Source: UBA2897 sp036733925
GTDB lineage: Bacteria > Bacillota > Negativicutes > Selenomonadales > Selenomonadaceae
Assembly: GCA_036733925.1 (NCBI GenBank)
Contig: DAIMZO010000004.1
Span: 1 to 64,000 of the forward strand
Length of the DNA stretch: 64,000 bases
Direction of reading: 5' to 3'
Of this stretch, positions 61,232 through 64,000 are shown piece by piece. How positions within the stretch are numbered: position 1 is the first letter of the stretch; each line of letters starts with the position of its first letter. The notes beneath the pieces were generated by a model. That model saw only the letters and a list, made by a program, of their open reading frames with translations, was not told the origin of the DNA and ran no database searches. A program made the position numbers and the translations under genes.

Positions 61232-61642
61232 TTAACTGCTCTTCTCCGTGTCCACATGGCGCAGATTCTCCGAGGCCAGCGGCTGGAAGCCTCCTTCTTC
61301 TCCGCCGTCCTCAGGCTGCGCATCCTGCGCATCGTCCCCTTGTGCCGCATCCGGCTGCACCGTGCTGGAAGCCGGCGTGTCAGTCTCTGCGGCCTCCGTC
61401 TTCTCCTCCTGCCCGGCCTCTACGGCCTCATCCAGAGCCTTGTCAAGGCTCTTATCGAAAAGCACCCAGCCCTTTGCCTCGAGGATAAAGGTCACGAGGT
61501 AGACGAACAGGCCGGAAGCGAACGCGCCGATGACCATGCGCAGAAGCACGGTCGTCCCGCGGATATCCCGCAGTACTCCCGCGATGCAGATAGCGAGCGC
61601 TGCAAGAATGGCGATGAGCAGGGATATCTGAAATTTAAGCAA
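61232..61642 (-). CDS. Two-TM protein with acidic tail in the chemotaxis operon
   Basis: 136 residues. Two hydrophobic helices at about 5-23 (LLIAILAALAICIAGVL) and 33-55, then a cytoplasmic, strongly acidic low-complexity tail (Glu/Asp/Ala/Gln/Pro). Not recognised as a known family; its constant position between cheD and fliA suggests a motility accessory. Small size and low complexity make sequence searches hard. Confidence 0.65.
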   Translation of the reverse strand: MLKFQISLLIAILAALAICIAGVLRDIRGTTVLLRMVIGAFASGLFVYLVTFILEAKGWVLFDKSLDKALDEAVEAGQEEKTEAAETDTPASSTVQPDAAQGDDAQDAQPEDGGEEGGFQPLASENLRHVDTEKSS

Positions 61643-61656
61643 AATCCATCACCTGT

Positions 61657-62151
61657 TCAAATCTCTTTCTCGCCCTTATTGATGGTCTTGACCTTATAGG
61701 AGCCAGTCTCGAGATTGATTGAGACCGTGCGCCCATAGGTGCCGCCGGTATCCTCAGCAAGCAACCGGATCTTCATATCGCTCAGGATGGCCTTCACGGC
61801 TTCCGCGTTTCGTGCGCCGACGCGCATGATATCCGTCGCGTTGGCAAAAGCGAACATCTGCGCGCCCCCCGCCATCTTCGCGACAAGGCGGCTGCGCACG
61901 GCACCGAGTGCGAGCACATCCCGGAGCAGCAGCGGCATTCCTGTGTCGGCGAATTTCGCGGGGTTGTCGCTCGCCCGCGCCTGCTTGCTGTCCGGCAGCA
62001 TGATATGCAGGAGCCCACCGACCTTTGCCTGCGGGTCATAAAGAGAGATGCCGATGCAGGATCCAAGACCATAGCTGATAAGCGTATCCGGAGCTTTCCC
62101 GACCTTATAATCCGCCATGCCGACTTTGATCAGTTCTGGCATATCACTCAA
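61657..62151 (-). CDS. cheD: Chemoreceptor glutamine deamidase CheD
   Basis: Deamidates glutamines on chemoreceptors and stimulates the CheC phosphatase. 164 residues. Catalytic Cys-His-Thr set: GLGSCIGISL, GGLLHIMLP and KFADTGMP. It overlaps the cheC stop by 8 bp, fitting the known CheC-CheD pairing. Confidence 0.95.
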   Translation of the reverse strand: MSDMPELIKVGMADYKVGKAPDTLISYGLGSCIGISLYDPQAKVGGLLHIMLPDSKQARASDNPAKFADTGMPLLLRDVLALGAVRSRLVAKMAGGAQMFAFANATDIMRVGARNAEAVKAILSDMKIRLLAEDTGGTYGRTVSINLETGSYKVKTINKGEKEI

Positions 62152-62758
62152 CTCCTACCGCAGATATGATGGTCTGCAACGATCCGGGATCCGGCACCAG
62201 AAAGAAATGTCCGCTGATGCCGTCATCCTCCGACAAGAACTCCGTCTCAATGACCAATGCCTGGTCGCCCATCTGGCCGAGCTGCACGAGCACGACGTTC
62301 AGGATAGCACCCGCCATATCCATCGCGAGCGCAGGGATGGACGGGAGCATCGACAGATTGGTGAACGTATAGAACGCGTTGAGATAAGCTCCGGAAAGGA
62401 TGTTGCCGATTTCCATCAATGCCGATTCATCCATGAAATCCAATTTCTGCGTCTGCCCATGCTTCCGGCCCATCAGCGTATCTACGAGGTAGAACGCACT
62501 CTTCTGCGGAAGCAGGAACAGGATATTGCCTGGTGCCTTGCCGTAGACGCGCAGGAACACGCCGACAACGATAGCGTCTGGCCCGCCGACCATGTCCGGC
62601 ACCGCGTCAAGCGGTACCAGCGCGACTTTCGGCACATTCATATCGATGCGCCGGTTGATGATCTGGGACAGTGCGGTCGCGGAGTTTCCCGCGCCGACAT
62701 TGCCGATCTCCCGAAGTGCGTCGAGCTGGCTCGGCGTAAGGTTCAATTCATCTGACAT
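62144..62758 (-). CDS. cheC: CheY-P phosphatase CheC
   Basis: About 204 residues with the two CheC active-site repeats: ALREIGNVGAGNSATALS and ALMEIGNILSGAYLNAF (each with Glu and Asn). Removes phosphate from CheY in adaptation. The start MSDELNLTP has GAGGTG 8 bases upstream; an ATG five codons earlier lacks one. Overlaps cheD. Confidence 0.94.
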   Translation of the reverse strand: MSDELNLTPSQLDALREIGNVGAGNSATALSQIINRRIDMNVPKVALVPLDAVPDMVGGPDAIVVGVFLRVYGKAPGNILFLLPQKSAFYLVDTLMGRKHGQTQKLDFMDESALMEIGNILSGAYLNAFYTFTNLSMLPSIPALAMDMAGAILNVVLVQLGQMGDQALVIETEFLSEDDGISGHFFLVPDPGSLQTIISAVGVE

Positions 62759-62812
62759 ATCGTAACACCTCATCCTGCGTCCATCGGACAGGCCGCCCTA
62801 TGGAAGCGCTGA

Positions 62813-63286
62813 TTATTTCTCGTCTTTCTTCTCCTGACCGACGATTTCCTCGAGATTGAGCATGATGATGAGTCTGCCATCCACGTTGCCGATACCGCTC
62901 AGGTACTTGGTGATTTCCTTGCCGTTGATGGCCTTCTTCGGGTCGACCGGCTTGCTGTGGATGGTCAGGACCTCGGTCACGGCGTCGACGAGCATGCCGA
63001 CGTGCAGCTCGCCGATGTTGACCGTCACGATGCGCGTGTTGTCCGTATATGGCGCGTCGGCAAGGCCGAGGCGCTTCTTGAGGTCGATGACCGGCAGAAC
63101 GGATCCGCGCAGATTGATGACACCCTTGATGTAGTCCGCGGCAAACGGGACGCGCGTGATATCCGTCAGATTGCGGATTTCCTGCACGTTGAGGATGCTG
63201 ATACCATATTCTTCATTCAGGAGTTTGAAGGCGACGACCTGAATCCCTTCGCCATTGTCATTCTGTTTGATTTCTTCATTAGCCAT
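62813..63286 (-). CDS. cheW: Chemotaxis adaptor CheW
   Basis: 157 residues. Two SH3-like halves typical of CheW: QVVAFKLLNEEYGISILNVQ with the receptor-contacting loop IRNLTDITRVPFAADYIKGV, and INLRGSVLPVIDLKKRLGL. Bridges receptors and CheA. 16 bp after cheA. Confidence 0.95.
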   Translation of the reverse strand: MANEEIKQNDNGEGIQVVAFKLLNEEYGISILNVQEIRNLTDITRVPFAADYIKGVINLRGSVLPVIDLKKRLGLADAPYTDNTRIVTVNIGELHVGMLVDAVTEVLTIHSKPVDPKKAINGKEITKYLSGIGNVDGRLIIMLNLEEIVGQEKKDEK

Positions 63287-63302
63287 GTCGCTGTACCTCC
63301 TC

Positions 63303-64000
63303 TTACTGCATCATCGTCGCGACGTCAAGGATCAGGGCGATGCGGCCATCACCGAGTACCGTCGCACCGGAGAACATCTTGAGTCCCGAGAACAGATTGC
63401 CGAGTGCCTTGATGACGATTTCCTGCTGGCCGATCAGGTTGTCGACGACGATGCCGGCCTTGGCCTCGCCGGTGTGCACGACGACGACAAACATATCCTC
63501 GGCGTCCTTGACATGCGGTACCTGCAGAACCTGCTCCATGCGGATGATTGGGATGATCTCGCCGCGAAGGACGATGACCTCCTTGTTCTGGATGGTCTGG
63601 ATATCCGTCGGCTGGATGTTGATGGTGCTGTCGATGGAGCCGAGAGGAATCGCGTACATCTCCTCCTGCACCTGGACCATCATCGCCTGGATGATGGCAA
63701 GGGTCAGCGGCAGCTTGATCTTGAAGATCGATCCCTCGTCAATCTTCGTCTCGACATCGACGTGACCGGACAGCGCCTCGATCTTGCTGCGCACGACATC
63801 CATGCCGACGCCGCGCCCGGAGATATCGGAGATGTGGTCTGCCGTCGAAAATCCCGGCAGGAAGATCAGGCGGACTGCCTCTGCGTCGTCGAGCTTGTCG
63901 GCCTCTTCCTGACTGATCATGCCCTTCTCAACCGCCTTCGAGCGAATCTTGTCAGCATTGATGCCCGCGCCGTCATCGGTGACCATGATGACGACGTTGT
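63303..64000 (-). CDS. cheA: Chemotaxis histidine kinase CheA, C-terminal part (partial)
   Basis: The frame continues beyond the window end; about 232 residues are visible. ATP-binding G boxes VTDDGAGINADKI and DISGRGVGMDVVRSKIE, then FKIKLPLTLAIIQAMMVQV and the CheW-like P5 domain to the stop. The histidine phosphotransfer, CheY-binding and dimerisation domains lie outside. Confidence 0.95.
   Translation of the reverse strand, partial: NVVIMVTDDGAGINADKIRSKAVEKGMISQEEADKLDDAEAVRLIFLPGFSTADHISDISGRGVGMDVVRSKIEALSGHVDVETKIDEGSIFKIKLPLTLAIIQAMMVQVQEEMYAIPLGSIDSTINIQPTDIQTIQNKEVIVLRGEIIPIIRMEQVLQVPHVKDAEDMFVVVVHTGEAKAGIVVDNLIGQQEIVIKALGNLFSGLKMFSGATVLGDGRIALILDVATMMQ

Overview
The window looks like the chromosome of a G+C-rich Firmicute-lineage bacterium. 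The mix of genes points to Negativicutes, probably the Selenomonadales (Selenomonas/Mitsuokella type): S-box and THF riboswitches, a ylxM-ffh-rpsP-khpA-ylqD-rimM-trmD cluster, rqcH, a copA/csoR pair, a chemotaxis-fliA-FapA-like run, and an AMIN-domain amidase. This placement is an inference from gene content; no rRNA gene is present. Most genes lie on the minus strand.

Layout. 1-6 kb: end of recG, then pckA, thrC and nadE. 6-13.7 kb: typA, an EF-G paralogue, metK behind a SAM-I riboswitch, and divergent rqcH. 13.7-22 kb: a chemoreceptor, the SRP/S16/tRNA-modification operon and a membrane EAL protein. An assembly gap lies at 21959-22040. 22-30.5 kb: the arginine genes argC-J-B-D followed by argF-G-H, with tandem ARG-box-like operators on the argF promoter. 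30.6-33 kb: a frameshifted glycosyltransferase 51 gene, a small secreted protein, and folT under a tetrahydrofolate riboswitch. 33-38.4 kb: an accessory restriction-modification locus, made of a GIY-YIG/helicase protein and an adenine methyltransferase gene interrupted at a G7 tract. 38.6-41.8 kb: an unusual operon of an SLC13 transporter, a serine hydroxymethyltransferase homologue that lacks the PLP lysine, and a C_GCAxxG protein. 41.8-46 kb: a two-component pair, a Cof hydrolase, an orphan gene and an ISL3 remnant. 46-54.3 kb: an AmiC-type amidase, a polar amino-acid ABC importer without its binding protein, and a YesMN-like sensor/regulator/sugar-binding-protein operon without its permeases. 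54.4-57.5 kb: csoR-copA, with a CopZ-like domain at the CopA C terminus that has its own ribosome-binding site. 57.5-64 kb: cheA-cheW-cheC-cheD-(membrane protein)-fliA-FapA-like-(two small flagellar-operon proteins).

Many promoters are readable as sigma-70 hexamers 17 bp apart, and several carry their operators in the spacer. The most unusual items are the G7 switch in the methyltransferase, the lysine-less SHMT operon, and the internal start in copA. No CRISPR array, tRNA, rRNA, origin or intact insertion sequence was seen.
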